DNA of 64,000 nt from Distichodus sexfasciatus. Lineage: Eukaryota; Chordata; Actinopteri; Characiformes; Distichodontidae. The notes under the pieces were generated by a model. It did not search any database. It saw only the letters and a program-made list of their open reading frames with translations, and was not told where the DNA came from. Position numbers and translations under genes: made by a program. The stretch is from positions 2,196,165 to 2,260,164 of the forward strand of contig JAVGVS010000044.1 in the NCBI GenBank assembly GCA_032718565.1. Direction: 5' to 3'. Below, piece by piece: positions 1 through 14,400 of this stretch (the first letter of the stretch is position 1; every line of letters starts with the position of its first letter).

Positions 1-1053
1 TGCCTGGCCCTCGGCCCACCAGGGTTAAGCAGCCTGCAGGGGTCAAGGAGGTGAGGAGTGACATGTGACGTCATGTCCACCCACCATGGATGAAATATGA
101 CCGCCTTCTTCCATGAGACAGCTGAAAACCATGGATTATAACCACCTTCAAGATAATCACAAGCTGGGATTAATACACTAGTTTGCAGAGAAACACTGTT
201 TATATGTGAATTATGTTAGTCTTCATCATATACACTGTGAGCAAAAATGTGAAGATATTTGAAAACTGCTCAAGTGCAGTACTCACTGTACTTTTATCCA
301 CCACTGATCAATGGTTAGTTTTATGACATCACCAGTTTATATTTAATTGCATCAGGCCAAGCCTTCACCTTGTCGTTGTAATTTATTTTACATTATCTCA
401 TCAATGCTTATAATAATGGCCTCCCATTCTGAGGATGCATGCTGAATTAGGTAAAAGGGATATAAATACATGCAGTTGAGGTACATTTTCCTATCAGCTT
501 TTATGATCACGCTAAAAAGCCAAATTAGCTTTTATTCACTTAGCAACTTTAACTCTGTGAGCTGCGTCCTTAAAACAGACACTGAGCGGATTAATTATTC
601 AGACAGGCTGCTGAAACCTGGTCAATTTGATCCCGCATGCTCATGGGTCATGAGGACTTAATTACAAACTTGAAACGATGGTTGAATGATTAAAGTGCTA
701 TCCACCTGTGCCACAATGAAGAGTGAAACTCAAGTCAATAACCCATGGTGAAAATCAATATCTAAGACAGCCATCAACATAAACCTGCTTGTATTTCTAG
801 GACTTGAAATAAGATAAGGAAAAAAGAAAAAAAAAAGTCTTGACAAGAAATCTGAACTAAAAAGAATCTTTTAATACAAGATCATGAGTCAAAACCAGTA
901 AAATACACTATGTTTTAGGTAATAAGTGATGAATATATCTTACATTCACTGCCTCCATGAATATTATTATATGACAAACATCGTTCTGAGAAAAGAAAAT
1001 CATTTTTGGAAATAAAAATCAAACAACAAAAACTGTCCCCTCCATTTTACCCT
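1..1053. other. Sequence downstream of pes1, no gene seen
   Basis: AT-rich non-coding sequence past the 3' end of pes1. No open frame here looks like a protein. An AATAAA match on the minus strand (1053-1058) overlaps the pes1 stop codon, so polyadenylation close to the stop is possible. I see no further exon or clear repeat. Confidence 0.6.
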
Positions 1054-4000
1054 TTATTGTTTCTTGAACTTTTTCTTTCTGTCAGGTTTGCTGGCCTGAT
1101 CCAAGGCTTTTCTTTTGGCTGTCATCTTGTTTGCCTAAGGGAGAGAGGGATCGACGGAGAGAGGGAGGGTACATTAGGTTAATGAACAGCAGAAGACCAT
1201 GAAGCTACTGAAGCTTGAATGATGACAAACATGGATCAAGAGACCAAAAGAAGCTGACTGGCTTCTCCCCACGTCTCCAGCCTAGAGCCAGGTTATTTAT
1301 TTCATGTATTACCTTGAAGATTAATTAATTATTAATTAACTACGATACTCGTTCTTCTATTTTTCTAAGTGTTTTTAATGACTATCAAAGCTAGTAAGAC
1401 TAAAATCACTTAGTTACAATATACCCTATTTCAAAAACATGCATGTAGATAAACAATCTTCATGGCTTCATGTGTACATTTCACATGTTAAAAACTAAAT
1501 GTAATGCATTCACAGAGCAGCATCTGCATCTTGCTGCCCCTAAACCAATAAGTTAAATAGCTATATAAAGCATGTAAGCGTAGAACTTGAAAACATTTTG
1601 CAGTAAGGACGTCAGAAGTATCGGCGTCTGACTCTTCTCCCCAACGGATGACTTCTCACCTCTCTTATTTTCCTCTTCTTGCCGAACATGATCTTATCGT
1701 AGAGGTATTTGTCCTTCTTCTTCATCATCATGATGGCCAGCCTCTTCTCCTCTGCCTTCTCCTCCTCGTCCAGTCTCATGCGGTTCTCCGGCTTGGCTTT
1801 CCCTGGGGTCACTTTAACTGATAAGACCTGAAAGAGAACATTTGGGGCCAGACTTCAGACTTCAAACTTAAACACATTAAATGTATAAACAACTCCCAGT
1901 CCCCATTTCTATTGCAATGGTGACAGTGCTGAAGTTGGGAACAAGCAAGTACCGGCCCATGTTTTCAATAAATTCCACAAAGCAATAATGGCAGAAGAAA
2001 TCGTGTGTTAAAAAAAAAATTAAGTAAATATCCAAGGGCAGTTCATTCTGCTTTGATATACAGTGGAAAGAGGTTGACATCGACAACAATTAAGTATCTT
2101 TGTTAACAGTAATGTATTTCCTGCATGCTGACAGTATATTTTCTGAATACATAGTTTCTGTTCTATTAAAACATTACCTGTTCTGTTTATTAAACATTAT
2201 TTGCACATTATTTAAACATTATTTGAAAAACTTAGCCTTTCCATCCTAAAAACATGACTTTCTTGAGGTGAGGAATTCAATTCCAGCAGAATGTTAAAAG
2301 TTTCTGCTTTGACCGCTCTACTTCAAAATTTACGGTAAATCCACTCGTTAACTAGTGTGAAGATATTTCTCCGGAATCCATCTTTGTCTCCCGAGTTCAG
2401 TTAACCTAACGCAGGTAGGCTATTCGTGTGGCTGTGAATGCAGCATAGGCTACCGTAAATGCAAACGTAGCTGCGACCGCACCAAGCGTCTGTGGGTGCT
2501 ACAGCAATAGTCAACTTCAAAGGCAGATTTCTCCGTTTCTCACTTGGCGTGACAGGAGAAACCCGACTATATGTTGATATCTCAGTCATATGTCGTCCGA
2601 TTCATTCGATATAGGTATCATTTTGAAGCTTGATTTATGCCTTTTCATGAAAACATAACTCAATTTTGAAAACTTGCGACAAGCGACTGGTTTTGCCGTG
2701 CACAGTCACATATTATTGCACTCCTCACACAGTTAGGTTAGACTTCATAAAGACACCGTTATTATTTAATAGATAGTCTGTTTAGAATTTTCATATTGAA
2801 CTGCTGCAGACCATATGTACATTCAAAGCAAAAAGACAAATCCAGGACCATAACTGTAGTTTGAATACAGCATGTATCTTAATTACTTTAGTTTCGTATC
2901 TTTTTTGTATCTCTAGTTTAGTGTCTTCTGTTTTACAGTTTATTTACATATACTTATTCTAGGTGCCTTATTCATTCTTTGTACTGTAAAAACTGGATCC
3001 ACGTTGTCTCATCTCTTGATATACTTGCATATAGCAGAAATGACTAAGTATACTTTGACTATTAAATTTGCACACCATTCAGACACTGTTTAAAACTGCA
3101 GTGTTTACTTGGGATATATTTTTTCAATGCATTTTAATTATTTATTTTATTTCAGAATTTTCTTAGTTCTCTTTGTTAAGCTTTATTGTTCTATGGCAGA
3201 TTCAGGGTACATTACACTACATGTTGTATAACTGTGTGTGTGACAAATAAAGAATCTTAAAATTCAGAAACGTAAAATTTCTTTTTCTAAAGTTGCCTTG
3301 TTTACACTGTCCACCTCTCATGGGTTTTTGGGTATAGAACTGCAAAGTTTTGGTGTTGGTTTGGAACTGATTTATACCCCTTTTCCACTGCTCTGGTTCC
3401 CGTGCGGGTTCCCAATTTTGGAACCAGTGCCGCACTTTTTCACAGAAAAGAAATTGGTGCCGGTGCCCTAAAACCGGCTCTGAACCTGCCCCTAAACTTT
3501 GCTGGTCTAGCAGTGAGAACCCGTGACATCACAAGAGGTGGGCGGAGTGATAGGTAGCTTTAGAGGAGAAAATGGCAGAGAGTCAAAGTCCGGTAACGTG
3601 GAGCGCGAAAGAAATTAAAGCTCTTTTAGCAATATGGACGTCCAGATTCAGCAGAAATTGGAAAGTGCACAAAGAAAGAAGGCGGCATATGAAGAAATAA
3701 GGGAAGAACTAAAAGTTGCAGGCTTCGTATGAACAACTGTTCGTTTAGTGGGCGTGACCTGTGACGTATTATCATGCGGCTCCCACTGAGCTCCCTGGTC
3801 AGTGTAAACGCAGGCCGGTTCTCGACTGGTTCCCAGTTCAGCACCGGCTGAGCACCAGAACCAGCACCAGTGTAGTGGAAAAGGGCAGTGGACCTGGCAC
3901 TGATGTATTTGATTTCATTGCCAAAGTGGCACTGTTCAGCTATTATTTCTAACATTAAGCCAAGGTTCAGATTTGTATCAAGTTGTTTCAAACAAAAAAA

Positions 4001-5437
4001 GCATACAACAACAACAACAACAAAAAAAGACAACACGTTATAGAACACTGGTCTAATTAATGCACCTTGTGCCCCAACTGGCCAATCTTTAACCTGAAGT
4101 CTTAAATGCTTGCCAAGTTAAGGCTTGATTTATGTCCACATTCTCAATAAACCTCACATTCACATGTTGACCTCTTCAAACATGAAGTGACCAACTGTGA
4201 AAATTAAACGGCCATTTGAAACAGTCAAGAGACCACAGAAAGGTCAGTTTATGGATGAAAGTGGGAAAGGACATCACACCAACCTTCAGCTAGTCACAAC
4301 TGTAACATGTGACCTTCACCTTCATAAAGAGGCATATCACAGCTCAGCCTACAGTTGGTTTGGCATGAAAAAGTAATTGCATCACTAATATTGTACTATT
4401 TTTAATAAAATGTCAGAAATACAGTAACATTTAATAATCCGACTCAAGTTTGTATCTGCATGAAACTAGTCTGTCTGTTGCTTGAACAGACAAGCAGGTT
4501 GTTTGCTCTCTGGTTATTATAAACCATATCTACCATGCAGGCCATACATGAAAACTACAGCAGATTTTTTTAAAATGGAAAATTGGTGACCGGCGTCGAG
4601 TCATGTGACTCTGACCTCCTGCTTAAAGTCTTTATTGTTATATCCATGTTATTCCCTTTCTGAATTACACTTGATAAGGTTAATCTAAGTACTGCAGTTA
4701 TTTTGAAGTTTGTAACTTCATAAGCAGTTAAAGGATATGGCTTAAGGGCCAATAAAAATACTGAGAGCCAGTTAACCGATATATTAAATACAGTAGGACT
4801 TAAAATGTAGAATAAGAAATACTTCACCACAAAGCTGCATCAGAGCCATAGCCAGCAAAAATGACCAATACCCATAACCATTTAAATGTAATATACTGGG
4901 GACGACAGTTGGCCAGTACAATAATTGTTTGATGGCTAATTTTTAATGACTGAATTCATCTCCAGAGGCGTGATTCACCACCAGTAAGAAATGTTAACTG
5001 AAATTAGTCAGAAAAGCTTGGTGTTCTCCAGCACTGACCTGGCTATCTGTGTAGGGGTAACACACGCTAGCAAACCTGCCTTATGTTATATACCAGATTC
5101 AACTACTTTCCTCTGTTGTTCATTTGTGTACAAAATGTAGAGTGTTCAGATTAATTGCTTGCTAACGCTCCCAGCCCTGTTTGATCTGTGCGGCAGTTTG
5201 TGTTCATGACGTTACTCGTACGAAGGTGGAGTGTTGAAATGCTTCCTTCATTTCTGTCTTATTCTTTTACCTTGCCCTGCGTCCTTTTCTCTTCCATATT
5301 CTTCAGTTTAACCTCTTCTGCTGCCTCTTCCTCGTCCTCATCTTCGTCTTCTTCCTCTTCATCATCATCCTCTTCGTCATCCTCCTCTTCTTCCTCTTCC
5401 TGCTCTGTGAATAAAGAGAGGCAAATATTCAAACAGC

Positions 5438-5472
<35 letters not shown>

Positions 5473-8400
5473 ACACAAACACACACACACACCTCTACAC
5501 ACACACACACACACCTCTACACACACACCTACTCACCAGGCTTCTCTCCTCTCTGAAGAGCCAGCAGTTTAAGTTTCTCAGGCGGTACATAATCTCCCTC
5601 CTTCTCCTCCACGAAGGGTGACAGATGAGGTGGCAGCGTCACGCCAATAAAGTAGTCCTCCACCGGGAGCAGAATCTTGGCGTTCACCGAGTCGTATACC
5701 CACTGGGGCTGAATGTAGTACCTGCAGCGCAACGGCAACAATAGACGTTTATGCAATAAACATTAACCGTACATGTGCGTATTATTACATATTATGGGAA
5801 GACTGTGCAAACGAAAATAGAAATGAACAGATTTCAGTTATAGTTATACATTTAAATAAACTAAATCTAAAGAGTAAATATCTAGAAAAACATACACATA
5901 AAATACACATGTATAAAAGATAATTGCATCGTATCACAAAGTTTGCTACAATACAGTTTTGATCCAATTCAGGAGCCATTGATCAATATGAGACAATAAC
6001 AAATGCTGATTTAATATAATCACTTCCGTTCATATAAATCCTAAAACACAAACATCATTTGATATTTTATTCCTCAGCTCAAACGGACAGCGGGCCTAAT
6101 TCAACAATTAAGAAAGGCAAGATATTTATAATATTAACAACTTAAACGTACAATAATTTTATATCTGTTTTTATATTTTATATATAGTCAAAAGCTTCTG
6201 CCAAATATACACAAAACATTACCACAGAACAACAAGGTCCTTTATGAAAGACAGGACGGTACATTTTGTACTATGCGGGATAAAAAATGTGTAGGATTGT
6301 CTGTATGGAGTACAAACACTTGCAGAAACATGTGATGTCACACTCATACAAACACTACCGTCTTTGTGGAATATAGTGCACAGTGTCTTTTATTTTAAAA
6401 TGTGTGTCATGGTATTCCAGTAATGGTTTTAAATTTGCCCTGTTTATGCCACTATTTCTGTGACCCCTAAAGAATGCATACTATTGAGGAAAGGCCTGCA
6501 AAATATCAAAGGCTCATGGTTTTTGGCCATGAGAATGCTCCCTTCTTTCTCACACACAGGAAATGGATAAAACTGTGACAGTAAGCTCTGAAGGGAGCCC
6601 TGTCTGAAAGAGCTGCATTGTGGGTTTGCTGCTATCTTCAAACTCAGATTTAGAATCTAATAATTAGAGAGTCAACTTTCATGTGGGTAAGGCAGGGGCG
6701 GTTAGTTAGCATTATCAACATGAAGCATATGCCATAAGGCATTTCATTTAAATTTGGAGTATTTATTATGCTAAATGTTAACCCATTATTCTAAAACCTG
6801 TCAGGCCCTGGAAAAAAACCATCAATTGATTCCTAATTTTGACATATTTCCTCAAGTTGCCCATGTGTCAATTTTGTTCACTTCAGTAATCTAGCCAACA
6901 GTGCAGACAGCAAAAGTCTAAGTTGAAAAAAATGTAACATGGTGAAGGTTATGTACAGTGTGTTTCTCCAACCTGTTAATGTACTGCTTGTCCAGACTGG
7001 GTCTATCTATTATGTGGTGTGTGATTGTCTCATCATCGATGTCATATGTGCTGCCAATACACACAGATTTATCCCAGGAAACCTGGCCACCAAAACACCT
7101 AGAGAGAGAGAGAGAGAGAAAAAAACCCAAAACAACACATGAGTACAGGGACATCTAATATTACATTTAGCAGACACTCCTATTCAGGGATGCATTTCGC
7201 AAAAGCATAGAAGCTAACGTATTGCAAACTACATTAGCTGCACTATGTTAGTTGCTACTGTACACTATTGTAACGTAGTTAGCAACTATGCTTTTGGGAA
7301 ACGCACCCTAGAGCGACTTCCATTTCCTAATTACAAGGACAGGCTCTCTGGAGCAACTTTGGTGTTAAGGGTCTTGCTCAGGGACCCAATGACGGTCATG
7401 CCAGACGGGGGATCTGAACCCACGACCTCTTGGTCCAGAGACAAGTGTCCTAACCACTAGGCCACCAACAGCCTTAATGTTACATTTAATGAATGTAGCA
7501 GACGCTCTCATTTATATCATTGCTAACGAAAATTATATAATTTATATTATATGATTACAGGGACAGTCTCCCTGTAGCAGCTTAGGGTTAACACTGAGGG
7601 CTTGCTCAGGGCCCCCCAATGGTGGTAGTACTTGATGTTGGATAGACATAGATTAGAACCCACATCGTCATGTTCCACAGGTATTACTGACCACCACCAC
7701 CACCACCCCATGTGACGTTACACCTCATAAGGGATGGACACAGAGCAAAATGATTAAAGACCACAGTACTGAAAGGCTTTGCCGTTACCTGTACCGCTTT
7801 TGCTACTGAAGAAATTATGTAATGACGCATGGGTTATTTCACATTTGTGATCCGATCTGCCGTAATGAGTCGGAAGTCGACGTTCTATTTATTTAGATAC
7901 GGGCCGATTATGTTGACAAACATCAAAAATATAGATTTTTCTTTTTTGGTCTTATATGAAAGAAAAGGTCTTCAAAATTAATCTGGTCTCCAAAAAATAA
8001 AAATCGATATTTTTGTGATGTTTTTCAACATAATCGGCCCGTATCTAAATAAACAGAGCGCCGATTTCTGACTCATTACGGCAGATCGGGTCACATTTTA
8101 TCTGACCAACACTGTTACTGATTAAAGAATTAATCCACAACGGTCTTTCACTGTTCCTCATCATCGCAATCTCTCTCTCTGTCACTCTGGCCCTGAGAAG
8201 CTGCTCTTAATGAGAATTCCAACTTAGTCAAAGATCTGTAAAAACATCTAACTATTACTGTGAAATTCTGTTAAAAGGTTCAAAAGTTCATTCTGTTCGT
8301 AATTTAATTATTCTTTTCACTAAATGTACCAATTAGAATACTGTTAAAATTACCACACTGATAAGCCGCACCACTAAGAGTGGTAGCACCCTTATAATCT

Positions 8401-11400
8401 TAAACATGCCCATCCCTATTCATGACTGATTTGTGCCAAACCCCACCTCAGTACGAAGGCCAGTGATTCTCTGGGCACTTCTCTGTTGAGAAAGAACCTG
8501 AGGCCCTCAAAGAGCTTCTTGTAGCTCTCCTGCTCCTGCTTGGCCTTCTCCCTTGCCTCCATCTTCTCCACGTCCTCCTGAGGGCCAGAGCGAAACAGCC
8601 AGCAAATGTTACATTAGACGACTGCAGCGCTTATTTGGCTGCCATTATACTGTTTGCTGATAATGAAGCCAGGTAACCAGGGCGACCTGTTCCCTGGTCT
8701 AACACCTTAACAGGATGGTGTGAAATGAAGGAGGGACGATGGGCAACTCATGCAAACACTCGTTCAAAACAACAGGAGGAAAAACAGATGTGCTTATACA
8801 TACTGTGAAAGTACACAGTCTACTCAAAACGACAACCAGCAAAGTTTGGGCACAGACAGCCGTTTACTTACACTAGAGCTAGGCAATATGACCTCGAATC
8901 GAATCATGATTAACAGAACATTTTACTTTAAATATCATTAATAAACAAACTGCTTGGTATTTTTGACATTTACTTACACTTACATTTGCTTTTCCAAGCT
9001 GGTACACTTTTTGTAACGAAAGAGTGCATATGATTTTACAATATTCAAGGAAATGCACACATGTAGTCACAGACGTAACAGGGCGGAGTCACCTGACAAC
9101 ACATGTGGTAGTACGTTTTCAATGGGACAAAAACACAAGCTGGAGAAAGTATTAATAGAAATTTAAATCAGCGCAGAATTTCACTACTGCGGTGTGTTGG
9201 CGCCTGCCCAGGGTTGTGTAACCAACACGGGTAAGATTGTCCATTAGAGGTTCTGACTCCAGATTTGATTCTTTGCCCAGTCCTAACACACCCTCTCTCA
9301 CATATACACTTTTCGACATAACAGTAATTAACATTTGCCATATATTAGCCTTAAGCCAAATATACTGTATGTAATGTTATTTGCGTGTTTGTTTGTTTGT
9401 TTTTAAAACACATGCCACTAATATTTTTATTTTTCATGTTAAAGTAGTTTCTTTTTATTATTATTATTATTATTGTCTTTTAATTAATTTTACTTGGGAT
9501 TTGTTTTGTTTTTACTCTGGTATCGAATTGGATATCATGAATTAAGAAATTTTTCTGGTATTGCGTATTGCTATCAACTGTTACATTTCTGGTGAGATCT
9601 CCCCTCTACAGACATTTCTTTTGAAATCTACAAGAGTCAAGAACCATGGATTACACACCATCAACTTCCACATATCACATCCACTGCAGCTGAACAGTGA
9701 GCATGAAAGATCACATTAAAAGTCTCACCCCTTCCACAGGGAACTGATCCAGTTCTGCTTCCTCTTCTTCCACCGAAGACACAGCGCGGGCCAGACTCGC
9801 ACTCAGAGCAGAGAGTTTCTACGTAAGAGTTTTATGTAAGTTATTTATACTGTATATAATTACTGAAATCAGTACGCCAGTAAGAGAAAGGGGTGAAAAA
9901 CAAAAAACAAACCTCAAAATAGCTTTCAGAACCCATTGCGTAGTCCTCTTCAAACTCAGCCCTGAGCTCAGTCTCGCCCTTTCCATCCATCTAAAACAAA
10001 CATGGAGAGAAAACACTAGAATCTTTAAATCTTAAAAAATGACAAGCTGCTGCACACCAGAATAAAAAAAGTGGGGGAATGTACAGAAGACATGCATACA
10101 TATGTGTGATATTAAGCTAAAGTAAGTGTATGTGTGAATTTGTCTAACCTTAGGTGGGTAATGAAGGTTGAGGGTCTGGTAAAGTCGGAAGTTGACAAAG
10201 CCAAGAAGTGTGGTGTAGAACTCTGTGAAGGTGGCCATAACTCTGTAATCCACATCTGTAGGGTGCTGTAAAGGTCATGACACACATTAGTATGCAAGCA
10301 AAGTTGATTTATAAAGCAAATTATGTAAAAATATGAGTGTTTACCAAATTGCTGTACAAAAAATACAATACATACATAAAATTACATCAGAACTAACCCT
10401 ACATAACAATTAATATAGATACTGTATGTATGTGCCATATCATACAATATTAAATGACAGTTGACATTGTTATAGAAACTGGCAACATGTACATTTCACA
10501 TGCAAGTCCCAAAGCCATTTCACCATTTCTGTCTTCCTCTGTGAAATGTTTTCATATTTATTACACTTACCAAGAGTTACATTGTTAAGTGTGAATTTAT
10601 TTCAGCACACATTAAACATATTCATTTGATGATTTTAGATAATTTAGTTAAATGTACTGGCATATATTGGCAATAAAATAAAATGTCTATACTTTTATAT
10701 TACGCATTATTATTTATTTCAAAATACACTGTAAAATACGTAGTGAAGGAGGAAATGCATTGCAAAACACTGCAGCATTCACAGCAAATGTGCCAGAGTT
10801 TTCTTAAGTTTACAAACAACCCAACTTCTATCTCTACGATAACACCTAAAGGTATTTCTTAAAAGTTACTTAGAAGTAAATAAAAGGAGAAAAATAATTA
10901 CATATGGATGAATCCCACCTATTTTTGAGTCCTTTACGTACGGTACATGGACTCTGCACGCAAAACTAGTCGCTTGTCGCAACGGAGGTTTCCAAGAAAA
11001 ATGACCGTTTATGTTGCATGGAGTAAAATTTTGGATTTTTTGTTTTTAGTGTTTTGAAACAGTGGAAGGTCTATACTGTACTGTTGTGAATAAATTTTGC
11101 TGAAAAACTTAGCCTTTCCATCCTAAAACCGTGACTTTCTTGAGGTGAGGAATTCAATTCTAGCAGAAGGTTAAAAGTTTCTGTTTTGACCGCTCTACTT
11201 CAATATTTCGTTGACTAGCGTATCTTCGTCTCCCGAGTTCAGTTAACCTAACGCAGGTAGGCTATCCGTGTGGCTGTGAATGCAGCGTAGGCTACCATAA
11301 ATGCAAACGTAGCCGCGACCGCACCAAGCTTCTGTGAGTGCTACAGCAATAGTCAACTTCAAAGGCAGATTTCTCCGTTTCTCACTTGGCGTGACAGAAG

Positions 11401-14400
11401 AAACCTGACTCCTTTGAATGTTGATATCTCAGTCATATTTCGCCCGATTCATTCGATATAGGTATTGTTTTGAAGGTTGATTTATGCCCTTTCATGGAAA
11501 CATAACTCAATTTTGAAAATTTGAGATAAGCGACCGGTTTTGCTGTGCAGAAGCACATATAAACCCTACAGGCAATGTACTATATTATTAACATTATCAC
11601 AAATTAAGATGACTAATGTTGGATAATCTCATATCCAAATATAACTGCAAGCAGTGATTACGGGGGCCATGCAGTTTGCAGCTTTATCAGTTTTTGACAA
11701 ATCGAAGAGGACAGACGTTGAAAAATGACACGTTTCGTCGTTTTATTTAGGGTGCTACGGTTCAAAACTTATTAGGCAAAGCGCAAAACAGCTTATTACA
11801 GCGCCACCAACTGGCAGAGTGGTGCAATTTTTTTTTGCCTGAGTAGTGGGTGGGGTTTGAACTGTTGGGGTTTGGGCAGAGTGGCGCAATTCTTTTTGCC
11901 TGAGTAGAGGGTGGGGTCCCGGACCTACCTGCCAAATTTCAAAGCTGTAGCCCACCCAGAGCTGGATTTCTATGACACTCGGTGTGTGGTGTTGCAGTCC
12001 TATGCCAAGCCGATCACATTTATTTGCATATTACAGAAATATGAAGACCTAAATTAAAAATGTGCTCGATAATAATTAAAGAAGAGTGTCTTGGGATTCA
12101 AATGATACCAGTTGCATGAAGACTGGATAAAAATCCAGGGACTAGTTCGCAAGAGATGGTTTTGCATATTATGCAAATGAGCGAAAAATCAAATACGGCA
12201 GAAATAGATGTGGGGGTCTAAAAGATTCATCTTAACCCAAGGAATAGGATGATATAATATTTTTGAGAATCGGAGCTACGGTTCAAAAGTTATTAGGCAA
12301 AATGCAAATTTTTGGAAACGCAAAATAACTTATTTTGGTGCAATTTCTTTTGCCTGAGTAGTGGGTGGGGTACCGGACCTACCTGCCAAATTTCAAAGCT
12401 GTAGGTCTTACAGTTTTTTCTCCACAACGCGTTTTAAGGCAGGAAAAAAAAAAAAAAATCAGCACGATTCCAATAAGGTTCCACGCAGTGTTCCACTGCA
12501 TGGCCCACTAAATATAAATCATGACGACGTCCCAATGAGAATATAATTTCTCCTGTATACTTACATCATGAGCAAACTGGTATGGTGCGAGCCAGGTGAC
12601 CGTCTGACCCAACACTTCTGCCTGGTAATAGATTCCTTTGATGGACAGAAAGACCTGACAAGACAAAAATGGCAGAGATGTGAGCTGAATGTGTAGCTGT
12701 GTAACTTCAGTTCTCAAAGGTTATTCAGCATAAAAGTTCTCTCACCCTCTCATAACCAAGTTGTAACTATTAGCAAGCTAAATGTTATGGGTACATGCAT
12801 TCTTAAACTCAGTTTGAGATGGTCAAAACATCATCCGAACTGAAGTTGAGAAATTCCCAAATTCTACTTTTAATCTTTTGGAGACATTTGGAGTTCACAG
12901 CACAGAAATGTGAAAAAAATGTACAGATAAGCACATAATTTAAAGGTCCCATATTATATCCTTTTTTCAACAAGTTACAATGGGTCTATGAGCTCCACTA
13001 AACATGTCTCTGAAGTAGTTTGCTGAAAATACCTTTCAGATTAGGCTATTTTACCTACCTTTTTACCCCTCTATTTCAGTCCCTTTCAGAACAGGCTGTT
13101 TCTCGTTAGTACTCCTAATTAGTAATTCCTTATTTTCATCTCACATGAAAATAATCGACATGACAGACTGATGCACACAGGTGTGAAAGCAGTTTTTTGT
13201 CTGTCGGGATGCTACCTTTCTCAGGGAACGTGATGTGATGATGTAATTCATCCACTCCACGCTGAGTCTGCGGCATAGCTGAATCACTTGAACGTGGCAC
13301 TTTCCCGTACGGGCGAAAGTGGAGAAGAGGACACACATGGACAGGGCATCATCAATGTCCCTGACAGCATCGATAAACGTGGGATACCTGTTGGAAACAT
13401 TCAATATTGTTTGCAAAGTTGGGAAACGCTTACCTAGGTGTAGAAATAAATTTACGTAAAAGGTTCTCGTACCATGACGGGGCTGACATTACCAATATTA
13501 ATGTTGATGATTTTGGTCCAACTCACTATATCTTTACTTCACTAATAAGGTCATATTTATTGCCAAATGTAAACCTGTACTAAATCAGTGCTAAATGATT
13601 TAACACTGAAGTATCGATAACCTCTGAAGTCATCCGTACTGCTTTTGGTATTAAGAAAACAGATTTTTATTGCTAGATTAATTTTTGATGTATTCACTAC
13701 AGCTTTACTTCACTAATAACCAAACTGTCATCAGTAAAATCCATTTTTTCTTTGTTTTCACCCAAAAAGCCATGGACACCAGACCCTTAAAGTGTGTTCA
13801 GTGGAACCCTGCTAACAGATGAATTGGTAACCCCAGCTTCAATCACTGTGACTCGATGAAATTAAAGTGATTCCAGCAATGAACCGTTTTAAATCTTTTA
13901 ATTATTTCCACCAATTTATATTGTCCTGCTTTCTTTCATGAAATTAGTCAAAGTCACTTAATATGAGTTTTTTATGTTTTAAATTATGGTCAGTTAGATT
14001 TGGTTCTGTTGTAAGCACTGTAACTATGCATGTCCCTCTCTGATGGTGAATGAATGCTCTGTTTGTAGAGGGGTATTATTTGATTAATATTTGTGCCCCC
14101 TCTAGTGTTTAAATAAGGTACTGCGACATGTCTCACCTCTCCTTAATGATGTGGTCCAGTTTGTATGAAGGTTTGTTGTCTCTCAGTTTCTCCACTGAGC
14201 TCCAGTTGGACTTACCATATGCTTTTCGGAGTTTGCGCACAAATATCTGGTTGGTAGGCACAACAAGAAGATTGATCAAATTAATTTTGTGAATATGACA
14301 GCAATAAGTGTTCTCAAACTGTACATTAAGCTTAACTGAACTTTTCTTTCAAGATAATATGGATAGCAAAATTAACAGACTTGTTAGCTATTCAAACAAA

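Noticed and set aside
3626..4048. 140-residue minus-strand frame
   Set aside because: Runs antisense through the Harbinger-like relic; no family similarity and no splice context.
5188..5556. Open frame with a long poly-serine run
   Set aside because: It is the antisense of the Glu/Asp-coding exon of pes1 plus the CT/CA microsatellite.
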